Below the pieces are notes generated by a model. That model saw only the letters and a program-made list of their open reading frames with translations, was not told the origin of the DNA and did not search any database. This document shows, in pieces, positions 12,513 to 27,500 of a stretch of DNA of 64,000 nt. Numbering within the stretch: the stretch's first letter is position 1; every line of letters starts with the position of its first letter. Made by a program: the position numbers and the translations under genes. The stretch is from Bemisia tabaci. Its lineage: Eukaryota > Arthropoda > Insecta > Hemiptera > Aleyrodidae. The stretch spans positions 24,924,382 through 24,988,381 of the forward strand of contig NC_092799.1 of the NCBI RefSeq assembly GCF_918797505.1, in the 5' to 3' direction.

Positions 12513-15500
12513 TCACTTCTCTTGAGAAAAAAGTTTGTTTCTTTTCCCAGAGCTTTTAACAAATTTACCTGTACTTACTTTTTTCTTCGAACCACTGAGG
12601 AAGTCCTTGTACATTTCTGACCGTAGGTAGCGCGGGTAACTATCACTTTTCATTAGATGATAAACATGTGCCTGAGATAACAAATGAAAATCAATGTTAA
12701 CATAAAAAAAATAGCTGAAGCAGAGATATGGATCATATTTGATAGTGGTTTGATGTTCAGAACGACAGAACATAACCTCAAACAAAAATTTTAGGATTTA
12801 AATCAGAAAAGCTAAAAAGGAGAAAATTCCGAAAAATTTCACTTTTCATTGCCATGTAGTACTCATGAGAATCAAAGATCAATCACAAAATCCTGTCCTA
12901 CAGATTACTTGATTGACTTTTGAGGCTATGTTTACATGTTGAACCAATCAGTATCCATACGATCTCAGCCAAAGAATGCCTGTTTGATGTATTGAGTATG
13001 ATCCATTCACAGAATATTCTTTTCCTTTCAATCCTCTATCAGAAAAAAAACAGCATTCCATTATTTCAATTTTCTACAGTACCTCAACATTCTCCCTGCT
13101 TTACTCCTCTTCCTCCCTGAAACTACATTATCACAGATTTTTTATTGTCCCTTCGATTCATCCATTTCTCAAATTCGTTCTCATCATTTGATGCACTAAA
13201 TTATCTTGATTTTCTCTGCGTACTTTGGTACTAATTTTAACTGAAAAACCTACTAACAAAGATTAAAAGGAGGGGTTGCGATTTGAGCCAAAATTGGCCC
13301 CACCACAGAATCGGGAAATTTTTTCATATTTGATGGTTGACGATGCATATCTGACAGAAATAATCGAGTTTCGCCGATACTCACAGATACTGGCGGCAAG
13401 ACAGGGGCCTAAACATGGCTCTGAAGCCCAAAATAACTGAAAATTCGTGTTTTTCGCGGTTCTACTTCAGATTTTGTCCTGGGACCAAAGGCGACCGGTC
13501 TTGAGCTTTGAATATGAAGGCAGGGGCACCTAGGTTTATAACATACTTCAATATGATCAACCATCGCATTTGGGCCCAAGTTCAAAATTGACCTTTCCTA
13601 ACTCTATAGCCCGAAAATGCTGAAAATAATACATATTTTTTGCGTTTCTACCTCAGATTTTGACATGGGCCCAAATGCGACGGTTGATCATATTCAAGTA
13701 TGTTACATACCTCCGTGTCCCTGACATCATATTCAAAGCTCATGACCCGTCCTCTTTGGACCCAGGTCCAAATCTGAGGTAGAACCACAAAAAACATGGA
13801 TTAATTTCAGCATTTTCAAGCTAAAGAGTTAGAAAAGGTCAATTTTGAACTTCGGCCCAAAGGGGACAGTAGACCATATTCGAGTATGCTACATACCTAG
13901 GTGTCCCTGACATCATATTCGGAGCTCATGACCCTTCCTCCTTGGACCCGGGTCAAAATCTGAGGCAGAATCGCAAAAAACATGGATTATTTTCAGCATG
14001 TTTGGGCTAGAGAGTTCGGAAAGGTCAATTTTATACTTGGGCCCAAAGGGGACAGTTGATCATATTCAAGTATGTTACATACTTAGGTGTCCCTGACATC
14101 ATATTCAAAGCTCATGACCCATCCCCTTTGGACCAAGGTCGGAATCTGAGGTAGAACCACGAAAAAACGCGAATTTTCAGCTATTTTGGGCTTCAGAGCC
14201 ATGTTTAGGCCCCTGTTATGCAGCCTAAAAATGTGAGTGTTGGCAAAACTCAATTATTTCTGTTACAAATGCATCGTCAACTGTCAAATATAAAAAAATT
14301 TCCCGATTCCGTGGAGGGGCCGATTTCCCTTCCTTTAAGCAAGATTTTTCTTGTAACAGAATCACTATTATATCAAAGTTAATTATAAATGATAAAATTG
14401 GGAGGAAAAAATCACATTATCTTGAAATAAAACCACCATTTTTTGTGATTAAACTGCAGTTTCATTAAAAGAAAAATAAAAATTGCCATCAAATTAGATA
14501 ACATTGTTTAAATGTTGATGATACCAAGGATTTTATTGCAATAAAAAGGTAATAAAATTGCAACTAAAAAATTGAAACGATAAATTGTCAGTTTTCCATC
14601 AAAAAGTGCTACATGGGTGCCCTGAAAAGTCAAGTTAAAATTACAAGAAGAGATACTTACCGCTGCAGTGTCGTACGTCCATCGATCTGGAGTAAGCATA
14701 TTTTTCTTTGTCAGTTCATAACTTTGAGAATCAACATTTATTGGGCATTTTGCATCAGGAGCTAGGAATTCAGCCCAAATTTCATTCACTTTGCCTTCAA
14801 CATCTTTTTGCGGCAATGCTTTCAGTTCTTGGACTGCTTCCCAAAATCTGCAATAGTAAGTCATCAATAAAATGAAAATAAATTAATGGAGATAATAAGG
14901 GAGGTCTCCAGTTCGCTGAGCGGATTAACATTGTTTGAATTGTATACATTTTGTTATTTTAAGAAAAAAAATTGCTTAATTACTTGCTAACAAGTACCGG
15001 ATTCAACATTTGTGACTAACAGTGAAAAAAACAGTCTTCATATGTCAACTTTTATTAGAGACCCCTCAAATCTTTCAGCCCCCCCCCCCCCCCCCAGAGT
15101 CTTCTGATTTTTATCAGGGCCTGCTGTGAAAAGACAATTTTAAAAATAGTTGGGTTAACAATGTTGATATCATGTCCTCATTTTGAAAGGGCTACATGAA
15201 GTGCAGGATTAATACTCCATTAATCCTGGTAAGAAAAGTTATGGGTTTTATTTTTATCCTTATGAAAAGGAACACACTGAAAAAAATGACCTGAATACTG
15301 AAATTTGACACGATGACAGACTATTGCTGGAACCCCACTCTTTCAAAGAAAAATCCAGACTGACAAATTAAAAAAACAGAATGGACCAATAAACAGGGTA
15401 GAAACTACTAATTCTTACTAAAATACATGTATGGTGGGTGATGGGATCACATACATACATATACAATGGACACATTGAAAATGTTTAATTTTAACTTATT

Positions 15501-18500
15501 GATGAGAATTCAGCTGTTTTCGTTAGGTTGATTCAAACTTCTCACTTGCCGGGGAAACCAAAACATGTAGTGCTCTAGTACATCTGAAAAGTACTCAACT
15601 TAATTCAGTAAGTTTCACACTGAAATTACTTTTTCTCTGTGTTAGATTTTTTTGATAAACTAGGTGATAAAAAAATATGATGTAGAAAAAGAGGAAGAAA
15701 AGGTAAAAGACAAAGTCTAATTATTCGTCATGTTATAAGTTTGTTTTCAATGACCAATTTGACTATGTTCATTTTGGTTCTCCCTGCAAGCGGAAAGTTA
15801 GTAAAATTTGATTTTTGTGTGAACAGTGAACAGTGAACAGTAATCTTTCACTCACATATTAATTTTGGGTAATTTCTGCATGTTCTGCATGAAATTAACA
15901 AGAAAAAATGTCGTGAAGGTCTATAAGACATCAAAAAAAAATCCTCTTGCAACTGCAAAACAGGAGGGTTTATTACTGTTCATCTTTGCAGACTCTTCTA
16001 ATTAGACAGTAAAAATGGGAGTAAAGCCCTTTGAAGAAATGATGAAGAAAGAAAGAAAGAAAAGAAAGAAAGAAAGTAGTAGTAGTAGTAAGATAAGTTT
16101 ATTTTAAAACAGTGCTTTAGTATCTAAGGCCATTTACACCTCTGTGTATTTACATGAAAGAGAGAAAGAAAGAAATACTCACTTGAGGTTTTCTCCGCTA
16201 AATTCTTTTTCCAAAAATTTTGTAAGATGATCTCGCCCAACAGGATCTGCTAAAAGTTCTTGGAGACTAAAAGCCCACCTCTTGACTCGCCGAATAGTTA
16301 TTTCTTTCCTGTAAATAAACATTGAGAAATGACTTATTTTGATCTGTACTTCGTCGTACTGGTGGTACATACAACTGTACTTGATAAATGTTTGATATAG
16401 GATGCTGAGTTACGACCAGTTGCTTCGGAGTTTAGAAAAACAAGAAGTGTAAACAACTTAAACTTATTTCTTTAGTTGGTCTTGTCATAGTAATGCATAA
16501 CACAAAATAATTTCTTTAGAATGACAATGAAAGAAAAGGTGAAATGCTGTTTTATATGAGCTTGGCAAAGATAACAGAGGTACCTTTTAAAGATGACTGT
16601 TACATCTCAGTATGATTACAAAACTAAGAGGATACAATTTTTTGACCAGTGAGTTCTGTGAGCTTGAAAAATTCAGTAAAAACTGTGAGTTAATATGCTA
16701 AATCAGAGAAAAAAATGAAATGATAGTAAAAGGTGAAGGAAAAATGACTTACGCTAGCTTTTCCTGATCCCACAATTCAGTGGTGTCAGAGAGCCATGGA
16801 TTTGGAAATTCCGTGGAGGTGAAAAATGGATCATACTCAATGTATTGTTCAAAGTAATTTATATACCTGCAAGAGAAAAAAAAAACAACGATTTTCAGTT
16901 CCTTGAGATTCTTTCTTCTTTCATTACTTATAAAAGTACTACAACTTATAAAACAGCTTATGACCGTTTTGATAACAGTGCTTGGGCATTTTTTGTTTTT
17001 GCTCTTAGAGAGATATTTGCCTTCATTTTGCCTTATCACTTCGAAAATTTTCAACTACTGACTTGGGAAAATTTAAGAATATGAAGGCAGAGGTTCTATT
17101 TTTTATCGATAGAGTGAGTGAACGCAGTAGAAAATGATAGAATGTCATTGTCGGAAGAAAGGATTTTAAGGTTCCTTAGCGAAATTCTCTGACTTTTTAG
17201 AGTTTGGCGAAATTCTCTGATCGTCCCAGGTGTTTGACGACTTTTCAAGAACCTAGCACCATGTTTTTAAATGACTAATTCAATTACTAAATACAGGGTA
17301 AATTATGAGAGACATATCCTGATTTTCCTGAGAGCTTTAAATACCTTAAGTAACTATACAAAGTCCTCTGCACAATTAAAAGAACAACTTTCAATATTTT
17401 ACATACGTTTCTGCAACTTTAGAAAGCTTGATATTCCGCCGATCTAACTTGAGTTTTAGCCCTATGACCTCTTTTTTTGCTTCTTGAATTGTTTTGCTAT
17501 TCTGAACATTTATTGTGGCAGGAACGTGAACTATGGGAGTTGTTGATTCTTTTCCACTTTTAGACTGAGTTCTAGTCATCCGACACTCTTTCCGTTTATC
17601 AACCTCTGTTGTGTCTACACATCCAGGCTATAATCATAAAAATGAACAAGAAGTAAATGAAAGCAATAGTAGAATGGTAGTGACTACCGATATCTGCAAG
17701 ACTGTGGGTCGATTGTTGAAATTATGCTTTTGCCAGCTGGACAAAGGACTAGACTAGGATGGAATTGAGCTAAGTGACTTGTCGACCATATCATTCTGAC
17801 AGCTGAGATTCACAGGAAAGTTCTATATCTGGCCATTCTATGGATGTTTGTTGTCCAAAAAACATGGCTGACCAATTACAAAACTCCATCTCACCCTAGT
17901 CTTGTCTTGTCCGGTGCACTAACAATAATTTCATCAATTGCCTCACTGAAATATTTGCTTGAAAAAATTGAAACTGACTTTGAGTAATAGTCTAATATGT
18001 GACTAACTATGTGTTCCGGATTCTTCAGAACCTAAAGATGCATCCCAATTCTCACTTGTGAGTGTAATAATTTGAGCAAGACTTTCTGACATGAGAAATT
18101 GGCTCCTCATGAGACGATCCGTAATATACAGCTAAATGGTAGAGTAAATTGGTAGCTTTAACATGCTAAAGGACTCCAAATGGACGTATGTTAATTTATA
18201 GTTGAGATTAAAACACAAAACATTGAAATACTTTTGAAAAACTTGAAAACTGCAGAAAACAAACTCTCAGATCTTGTATAAAACTTGTCAGCAAAAGCAA
18301 TTATTTTGGCAGCCACCTGTCATCACCCCATCCTGTTTAACTTCGATAATAATGGACACGAAAATAATTGTCCTTATTTATGAGTCTAATTTTTCATCAA
18401 CCAGTGATACACCAGTTTGGACTGGTTGCTCCATGTAAAACACGATGACTCCAAGGTGAATGAAACGACGGTGTGTAAAACCTCAGTGGATGATGTCATA

Positions 18501-21500
18501 CACCACTTTTTTATGGACAAAATGTTTGTTAATGTAGGACTTAGAAATTTGACGTTTGGACAGATCTTATTAGTTTTTTCTCCAACCATAAAAACATGAT
18601 TCTGTGACTAGCGCAACAAACCCTTTGGAACGTAGACTTAAGATGGAATTATACATGAAAAAGATTGAAAGGGAGAAAAAAGTAAATGGTTACCATGGGT
18701 CGATGAACATCCCAAAATGCACGTTCTTGACTGTCTAGGACCTTTCTTTCTAGTTTGTCTCTTTTTTTGTCAACTTTACTTTGAGCTTCTGCTTGCATAA
18801 AGATGAATTCCCATTTTCGGGATAGGATTTTTTGAAGACTAGCAAGATTTTCAGCCTCATAATCAGCTAACTCCAAGCGCGTTTTATTCTGCATTGTACG
18901 CTTGCACAAGTAAACAGCTGCAACAAAAAGAAGAGAAGTTATTATGAGTTTTTATTTGAGGAGCAAAACAAGAGTGAATAGTGAATACAGTGTCATCGAA
19001 ATTGATTCTACAATAAAACCTTTTATTGAAAAATAATTACCTTAAGTATTCACAAACTCAAAGCCCAAAGACAACAAACATCAAGATTTGAACCTCAAAC
19101 TTATCTACGGCAATTAATTTTAGATTTTTTGGTTTATGATGAAACTTCCAACAAGACTCCCGCGCCGCCTGAGAGCTGCTTTCTTTTGTAGAAAGGAATT
19201 CTTCAGAAAATGGTTGAATAGATTTTGACAGTAGCCAATTAGAAACCCTCCAGGTGCCAGGTGAAGAAATACATTTGAAATTCCAAGCACAGAGTTTCTT
19301 CTCTTTTCTAAATGAAACACTGAGTCAAAAATGAGTGTGACACTAATCAAATGTCCAGAATTTATTATTGCGGCCAGCCAAGTTTGCAAAGTTTTTTTCC
19401 CTTGAAAAAGTTGTCCAATTAATTGCAACTACGAGAGTTTAAAGAGCCCCTAAGGTAAGAAACATCTACGTTTTCCAAACCATGTTAAGGAGGAAAAGAA
19501 TCCCCCGGAAAATCCAGGCGCGCCATCTGGGGGATGGTAGACCAGGCACTAGCCCGGCCCTGCGTTTTAGAGTCAGGCCACAGAAAAACACTCAGTACTT
19601 CGAAAAAGGAAAAAAGGCCAAAAAAGTCGTCGGAAGGAGATGTGGCTTGCTTCTTTGCTACTTCTCCCACTAATTCATTGAAAGGTAAAATAAAATAAAA
19701 AAAATCTCGTCACTTTTTAACCAGCCCTGAGCACATCATTTTCAGGTGAGGGAGGAAAAAACCATAGTTACCATATTCCGTATTATCTGGTTTCCAGCAG
19801 TTCGATGGCCAGAAGTACGGGGTCTAAAAAAGAGAAGAACAGTGGTTGATTTATGAAGGATAGAACAGTCTTTGAAGAAACAGTGATTTTGACTATACTA
19901 GAATGTAAGCAAAGCAGAGCACTGCCGCAAGAAAATTAATTTGAGGATACAATGACTATTTTCTTGGAGTATGGAGTAATTTAGACTACTGACAGATTTA
20001 TTACAGATTTCATTGATTGAAATATAGGAGTCTCACATGATAAAATCTTAACTAATCAATATCTGGAAAAGACCAGTGGCTGCAGAGTAAGGGTTGGAGG
20101 TGTAATTCATTTTTTTCCCCTTCATTTTTGGGAAAGAATGTTTGACATATCGGCAGCGTAAGTCTGCGATTGCGTATCTTGTCTGTGGTGTCTGAAAGTT
20201 TCCGCCTCTATGTTATTTTTTTAAAAGAGAACAAATCGACATCATTCCTTAAATTTTTTGCACAATTTTCTTCGCACAGAGAAGAGAAATCACGGCAGTT
20301 TTAAAGTATGCCGTTGTGTAGTTTCCCGTTTAAAAAATAAAGTATGACAGGAAGTCTGCGACGTCGCATACCAAGTTATGTGATTGCCGACTTACACGGT
20401 CGTTATTTTCTTTATTATACATCCATCATTCTTGATTCTAAGAGCTCTTTTAGACCTTATGGACTGATCAGTCATGATTCAATGAAAAAACAAGTAAAAG
20501 CCAAAAACCAAAAACATGGAAGAAAACAAAAGCCAAAATTGTTCACCCATCATGACATCCCAAACTTCGGCGAACAATTATGACTTATGTTCTCCTTTCT
20601 GGGTTAAGGTGTTTTTAGACCTGATGATAGGCGTGACAACAAAAATGCTGTAACAGGCTGTAAAATTATAAAAAACTTTTGAAACTGAAAACAAAAGGAA
20701 GAAAAAGGTACATAAACCTTGCTGTTTTGGGCACAACGGTCCCTGATATGAGGAATACTACATAGATTTTTTTTACCTGGAATCGATAAAATGTATTGTC
20801 ATTTTTCACGGTAAGCATATGGTCATCGATGGGGAATAAGTACCCATGAATTGCCATGAGGTGGGCTAAATGAAGAGCTTCCGCTAAAAATAGATGGAAA
20901 AAGAAAAAAAATTAGAAAAATTACATGATAGTTTGTGATGTGTATTACAGAAAAGAATCAAGAGATCCTCCTTGAGTCTTTCTTATTAAAGACCCTTTTA
21001 GAAAAGGAGTAGCATTTTCTGGTGCCGTATTACAACACTTGCATTAGCAGAGAAAGCAGACTTTTATATGATTTCACAAACAAAGAGGAGAACTGTTGAC
21101 AAATATATCGTTAGCTAAATTTGGAAAACGCATGACTGAATTAGAGTGGACCAAAATCTTCTTGATTGTTTTATTTTTTTTTTTTATGACTTTTCGAACA
21201 TTATGACTTAAAAAACGCACAGAATATTGAAGGAAAGGTAAAGAGAAATCAAAGAAAATTTTAAAAAATTATAACAAGACATTTTTCTCTTAAAAAATAA
21301 TATACAAAAGAAAAGTTGCTAAGTCTCATTTTCAGATACAAGTTTTCTGAGTTGCCTTACATGATTTGTTTTACACCATGGAGATATTTTTTAGACTTGA
21401 ATTTCAACCGAAGGTGTGCTGTCTGTTTCAAATCATACTTTGAAAATAAGCATTTCTATCGATGTACACTTTCCGCTATCATTCATCTTTTATTAAAAAC

Positions 21501-24500
21501 TAATTTCAGTCATTTTTTTCAAAATTTTTGGGCTACAGGACTTCTGTATGGACGAAATTTGATAAAATATCTAGCGATTCAGTCCTTGTACTTTTTCCTC
21601 TTTAAAAAATAGAGTGTGAATGGACGTTTTAAAAAGCTGTAATTCATGTTTTTGAAGCCGAGTAATAGCACAAAGTCGAGCAGAACGAAATGTACCGGCA
21701 AAATGTCTCGCAGACACTTGCGTGCATTAGCAGGAACAAATTGACTTTTGAAAAACACATTCCACACCAAAACAGATGTAAGAAAATGTGAATTCAAGTG
21801 AGAGTGATGCTTTTCATTTCCTATAGTCAATTACATAGTGTTCATCTTACTGTTTGTTAAGTATTTGATTGTGGGAAGATATTCAGAATTCTCACTTAGC
21901 TAATCCGTAATTACTAATTGATCGAACATCATTTTTTGACAAGTACAAAAAACTCAACGTGAGATTTTAGGCTTCCTTTTAGATAAAAAAAAAGAGAAAA
22001 AAAATCGACAGGATACACACAGAAAGAAATGCTTATCTGAAATGAGCAACTTGGCATTTCCTGAGAATTAAAAACAAATTACATTCAATAGCCAGAAGAA
22101 ATGAACAGCAAGCTATATAAACCAACTAACTCTAGGTAGAACTGATAGCATATTGATGGCCAAACTCGACAACCATGGATCTTTGACTCAGAGTTACTGC
22201 GCCTATTTTATTATTTCCAAGAGAAACATGTCAGCTTCAATGCTTGAAATTTCCATTGAGTGTTTTTAGATATCAATTTGAGGAAAAACAGGACTACAAA
22301 GGAAATTTTTGGCCTTTTTGAAACTGCTTTGTCGGATATACAAAGCCTTTTATTCTAAAGAAGCTGATGCAGCAGATCTGTCTCATCTTTCCTCGAGTAT
22401 GGCAAGGTAGGAGGAGCTCTTCTCAGTTAAAATTCTGCATAGGATTTCTGTTCAATACAGTTCTTTTAAGCATAAATACGTTCAATTATTAAAACTCATC
22501 ATCCTTAACATGTCATAAAGTGCATCATACCGAATTTACCGGCAAGGTCTTCTTTATGGAATTGAACTGATCAGTTTTCCATTAAAAAAATAAATTATGA
22601 GGCAAAGTCTACAATATCAGAAACCGAGTTAGCTTGGTTTCCGAGTTTAGCTATCAACATAAAACATGCTTGATGAGCAGCCATATAAGGTTCAGTAACA
22701 CTCAAATGACATGCAACACATCATTCACTGAACCAAATTGTTCATGCTTCCACTGGAAATTTAGACTAAATGCTTGAAACGAAACAAAATTATGATAAAT
22801 TATCATTTTTTTTTTTTTTTTGTGGTAAAATTGCTTATTGGACAATTCTGTCTATTTTGTGCCAGTAAGATTTGGGTGGTACATCATTTCAGTTTATGCG
22901 CTGTGGGCTAATTGTTGAACAGCTCACGTCAACGCAACAAAACATCAAGAATTTATACATTACACAAAATGGAAAAGAATTCATCTTAGTTCACCTTGCC
23001 AATGTGGCAAGAAATCAGCTAGCTCTTCATGAGCTAAGTGTAAATATTAATAGGTCATTTGTGACAGAGAAGAAGGTTCTTGAAGGACAAGGTTTCAGAG
23101 GCCTAACTCATTTCTAATAAGACAATGCAAAGAGAAGATAACCTCTTGGGAATCCTGTATTGTACAAAATAACAGTACCGTCTGATTTTTTGGGTTCTTA
23201 AGACCAAACAGCCGAGCACACTGCTCTTAGTTACCCTAGGTCCATCAAGTCCCCCTGAAGTCCACACCCATCAATGAATCAATTTTGCAAAAAGTGGTTC
23301 ATTTATTTTTTCTCCAATTAGCCATTCAGATGGGAATAAAACAATTTGCTAAAAAACTCCAACATCCCGTCTTACGACCCTTGCGTTCACTGCAATCCGT
23401 TTGTGTTTGAATAAAAAATTGTTGAATAATTGTATCAAAAGCTAAAAATTAAAGGAATTGGATCATTTTAGACACACATTTTTTATGCACTTGATTAAAG
23501 CAGATTTCATTTGTTAGATACATGTTGAGATTACACCCGGTGAAAATTAAAGATAATTTTCATTAGTATTAAAAAAAACGAGAGAGCATTGAATCTGGTT
23601 GCAAGATGAAATAGGACAATAATGATATAATTTATCAACTTGGTATTTTTGAAAATTTAATCCATATTGAGTAAAAAGGAGTAAAATTTTAGGAGGATTG
23701 AAGATAAGAAAGTTTAGGGACTGATTAGATGGAAATTTAGAATCTCTACAGTCCTTACATTTGAGGAAATTAAGGGTGAAAAAGAGGTAAATAATATGAG
23801 AGCAATGCTGCGAATAAAAATTATGTCAAGCACGGACGAAACAAAAGAAAATGCATTAAGAACAAAAAATTAGTGTCAAATGGAACTTACAGAGATGATT
23901 AAAATATTAAGGAGGAAAGATTTCACAACCGCAGAACTTCAGAACTTTTTCATAGGTACTAAAAATATTTGAAATCAAAACTACTGAGTAACCGAGTTGT
24001 ATGGTAATGGAACTTCTGAATATATTATTCCCTGACTGACAGTTTTTTTACCCTAAAATTCCCCTCAGAGGGGTCCTGTCCTCCAGGAAGTATACTGCCA
24101 TACCTATATCAGGCTGTTTCCTCCCATTATACTAAATTAATTTTTGGGGTCATCCTTCATGTACACTTGGGCATAACCAGTGAAGCAGTTCCACCGCACT
24201 CGAGCATAAAACAAAGTCAGTAAAAATGAGCCACCAGTAACCTCCGGCAGTGAGAGGTTAACTAAAGGATCTCCGATAGTTTAGAAAAATCCCTATGGAG
24301 TGAAGCACATCATTTTACCTTTTAATGGAGAAAAATGTTTGTCAACCACAGGTCAACACCCTGGCCCGACCCATAAGGTGATTCTGCCAATTAAGGGTCA
24401 ACACTCAAACACAAAGGATACAAATTAAAAAAAAATTATAGGATATAGAAAATTGTCAACTAAGTACAGTGTGACTAAGTACCTACTAAATATCTATGGA

Positions 24501-27500
24501 ATGAGTCTGCACTGCAAATCCTACAGATTTTACTTCAGTTTTCCATTTTACTTTAGTTATCCATTTGATGGTTTAAATCAATCTAGATTTTGATAGTGCA
24601 GCAAGAAAAGCCATCAAATAAAGGTCATTGTGTAAAATGCTTAATGAAATACAGTTGTCCTCATTTCAAAGAAAAAAAATCATGCGAAGAACATATCTCC
24701 AAGTAAAGATTTGCGGTTTGACTTATCACTAAATGTCATGAACTCTCACTGTAGAGCTGTAGCTTGATAGGGCAAGTAAGTACGTTAGAAAAAAGCATAA
24801 AACATCACAGCAATGCATGTATTACCTAACAACAACCACGAACACAGACCACACACAACATCCAATATTCGTACCCTGATCCTGAACATCTAAATTCTTG
24901 AGCATCCAAGAGATGAGATCGGCTCCTGGGGAGGGAAAAAAAATTCAGTTTAGAGAATTTCTGCAGAATTGAGGAATTTAATGCAACAACAAAGAATTTT
25001 TAAAGAAGTTATCCTTCTTATAAATTAATCTACATGCATTTATTATGAGTTCACACAACTTGACATATTACCCATCTCAATGTTCAACCTTGGAGACAAT
25101 AGATCTCAATTGTGGAATTTCAAAATTTCTGCTCCCATTAAGTTATTTTTTTATAAGAGAACCATACTGAGTTTGTTGTTTCGAGTTCCGTAAAATCTTC
25201 TTCAAACGGAGGAAAAATTCCACAGAAAGCTGTTCCTTTCAAAGGGAACCAAGCTAACTTCATGGCTTGAAAGTTTAATGGAATATTCTTCAAACAGCTA
25301 GCAACTAGGCGCCAAGCCGCACTCGACAATCACAGCTTCTTTCAGGCTACAGCCCAAGCATCTAATGGCAACCTAACATCCTCTTGCTTCTTTTCCTGTC
25401 TAATGGTCCATTCATTAATGATTACTAAGTTAAGTTATGAACTTCCAAAATAATCCTCCATTTATGAAATTTCCGAACTCCAAAACCCTCCATACTCTAA
25501 CCTAAAAATAGGATGAATACAAAAAAAAATGGGTTTTTTCTCAACCTTAGTAGCAAAGACCTCTGAAAACATTTTTCAAAAACTCTTGGAAGAACTGTTA
25601 ATATGGTCATATCATGAAACCATTTTCGGCTATTTTTTTTAAAAGTAAAATTTGAGAAAAATTCAAGGAAAAAAGTGTTAAAAGAACTCTTTAAATATCA
25701 CTTAAGTATTTTAACACTTTTTTACTTAAATTTGACCGCTCGTAAATTTCACTTTAAAAATAACCAAAAAGAGTTTTCTAAAACGAACATTTTAACAGTT
25801 TTTTTTTCAGAGTTGTCTATTTGAAATTTAAGAATTTTATAAAAGTTTTAATAACAGTCGTTGCTACTGGGGAAATCTTTTGAGGCAAAAAGACTTTGTG
25901 CGCATAAATGTGTCCGATTGTACCAGCATAACAGAATGTACAACGAAGAGCTTACCTATAAAAACTGAGGGAATTTTGGTCATGAAACTTTTGACTGTGC
26001 GGACAGGTACTCCAGTGTTTTCATCTTGCATCCGTTCAATAATTTGTTCCATCTGCAACAATACACACAGAGATATACCCATATTAAAACATATAAAAAG
26101 AATGGAAGAAAACAAAAAAATTTGACATAAACATGGGAATCAGCAACATCAATTTTTCTGCTCTATCGTTTTTTTCTTTCACTTTTATTGCTTTGATAAT
26201 AATGAACATTTTTGAAGAATTAATTAATTAATTAACTGCCCTACACTAAAGTGAGGGTTCTCTAGGACAGGAGTGAAAAAAATGCAGAAAAATTTTAAAG
26301 TCCAAATTCAAATTAACATAAAAGAATAACATACTAAAATGATTCGATGGACGCCATATTTTGTGTCAGAACGGCATGCGATGTATCGCATCAATTGGTT
26401 CCATTTTTTCAGCTCCTCGTCATTTTTCTCCAATTTGGAGATTGCAATTCTGTTGTCAGAAGACTAAAGCACTCACTTACCAATTTTAACAAAGAAATTC
26501 AACGTAATAAAGGCGTCGTTTTTTCAGAGAGAAAATATCGCATTCGAGTGCAGTTTCAATATCAGTATCGAATGCGGTGTTTTCTCTCTGAAAAAACCAC
26601 GCCTTTATTACATTGAATTTCTTTGTTAAAATTGGTAAGTGAGTGCTAAAGTCTCCTAACAACAGAATTGCGATCTCAAAATTGGAGAAAAATGACGAGG
26701 AGCTGAAAAAATTGAACCAATTGATGCGATATATCGCATGCCATTCTGACACAAAATATGGCGTCCATCGAATCACCTTAACTCCTTGCGTGTTGTGAAT
26801 AGTTTTACCTTAGATTCAGAAAATGGTAAGTAATTCAGTGCCAGAAGATTACATTAAATATGATAAACCCCCGCCCCCAAAATCGGTTGGACAGGAAAAA
26901 TTTCAATAAATCCAGACAGGCAAAAATGCCATCATGAGTGGAATCCTCAAATGCTGTCATCAATGGCAGTTACCTATCATAGTTTCTGTCGCTTAAAAAA
27001 TTCAAAGACCCTCCAAATAGAGAGAAACACTGTTGTCAGTCAATACTCTAGGTAAGACACATTAAGGAAAATCAAGATAAAATTTAGAAATTAAAGTGTT
27101 GCAGGATGTTTAAAATCTAGCAAAGATATTTCCTCATGAATGAATTCAACAGGAGTGAAGACTTGAAGAACCACTAATAAGCAACGAACACTAGACCCCA
27201 CAGAAACTCTTCTATTGCACGTCATGTTTCTGTAACTGTGTTAGCATAACTTTCATAAAATGTTTCCAGAGAGGTTAAATAATAATCCTGGAGTGAAAAA
27301 GTGTGAAACAGATGTAAATCACATAATGGTTATCATATTTCATTTTCACTTAACGTTGTTGGAATATCCGAATGGCAACTTACCTTCTTGTAAACTAAAT
27401 GGTTCGGTGATTCATCACTAGAATGAGCCGCAATTTGGGGCAGAGGTTGACTCGCTGATATGTTAGCGCGATTGGGTTCCAGTTTGCGCCGTGCGGCTTT

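Noticed and set aside
26347..26776. Plus and minus open frames of about 90 codons
   Set aside because: They are mirror images created by the 434 bp palindrome, not genes.
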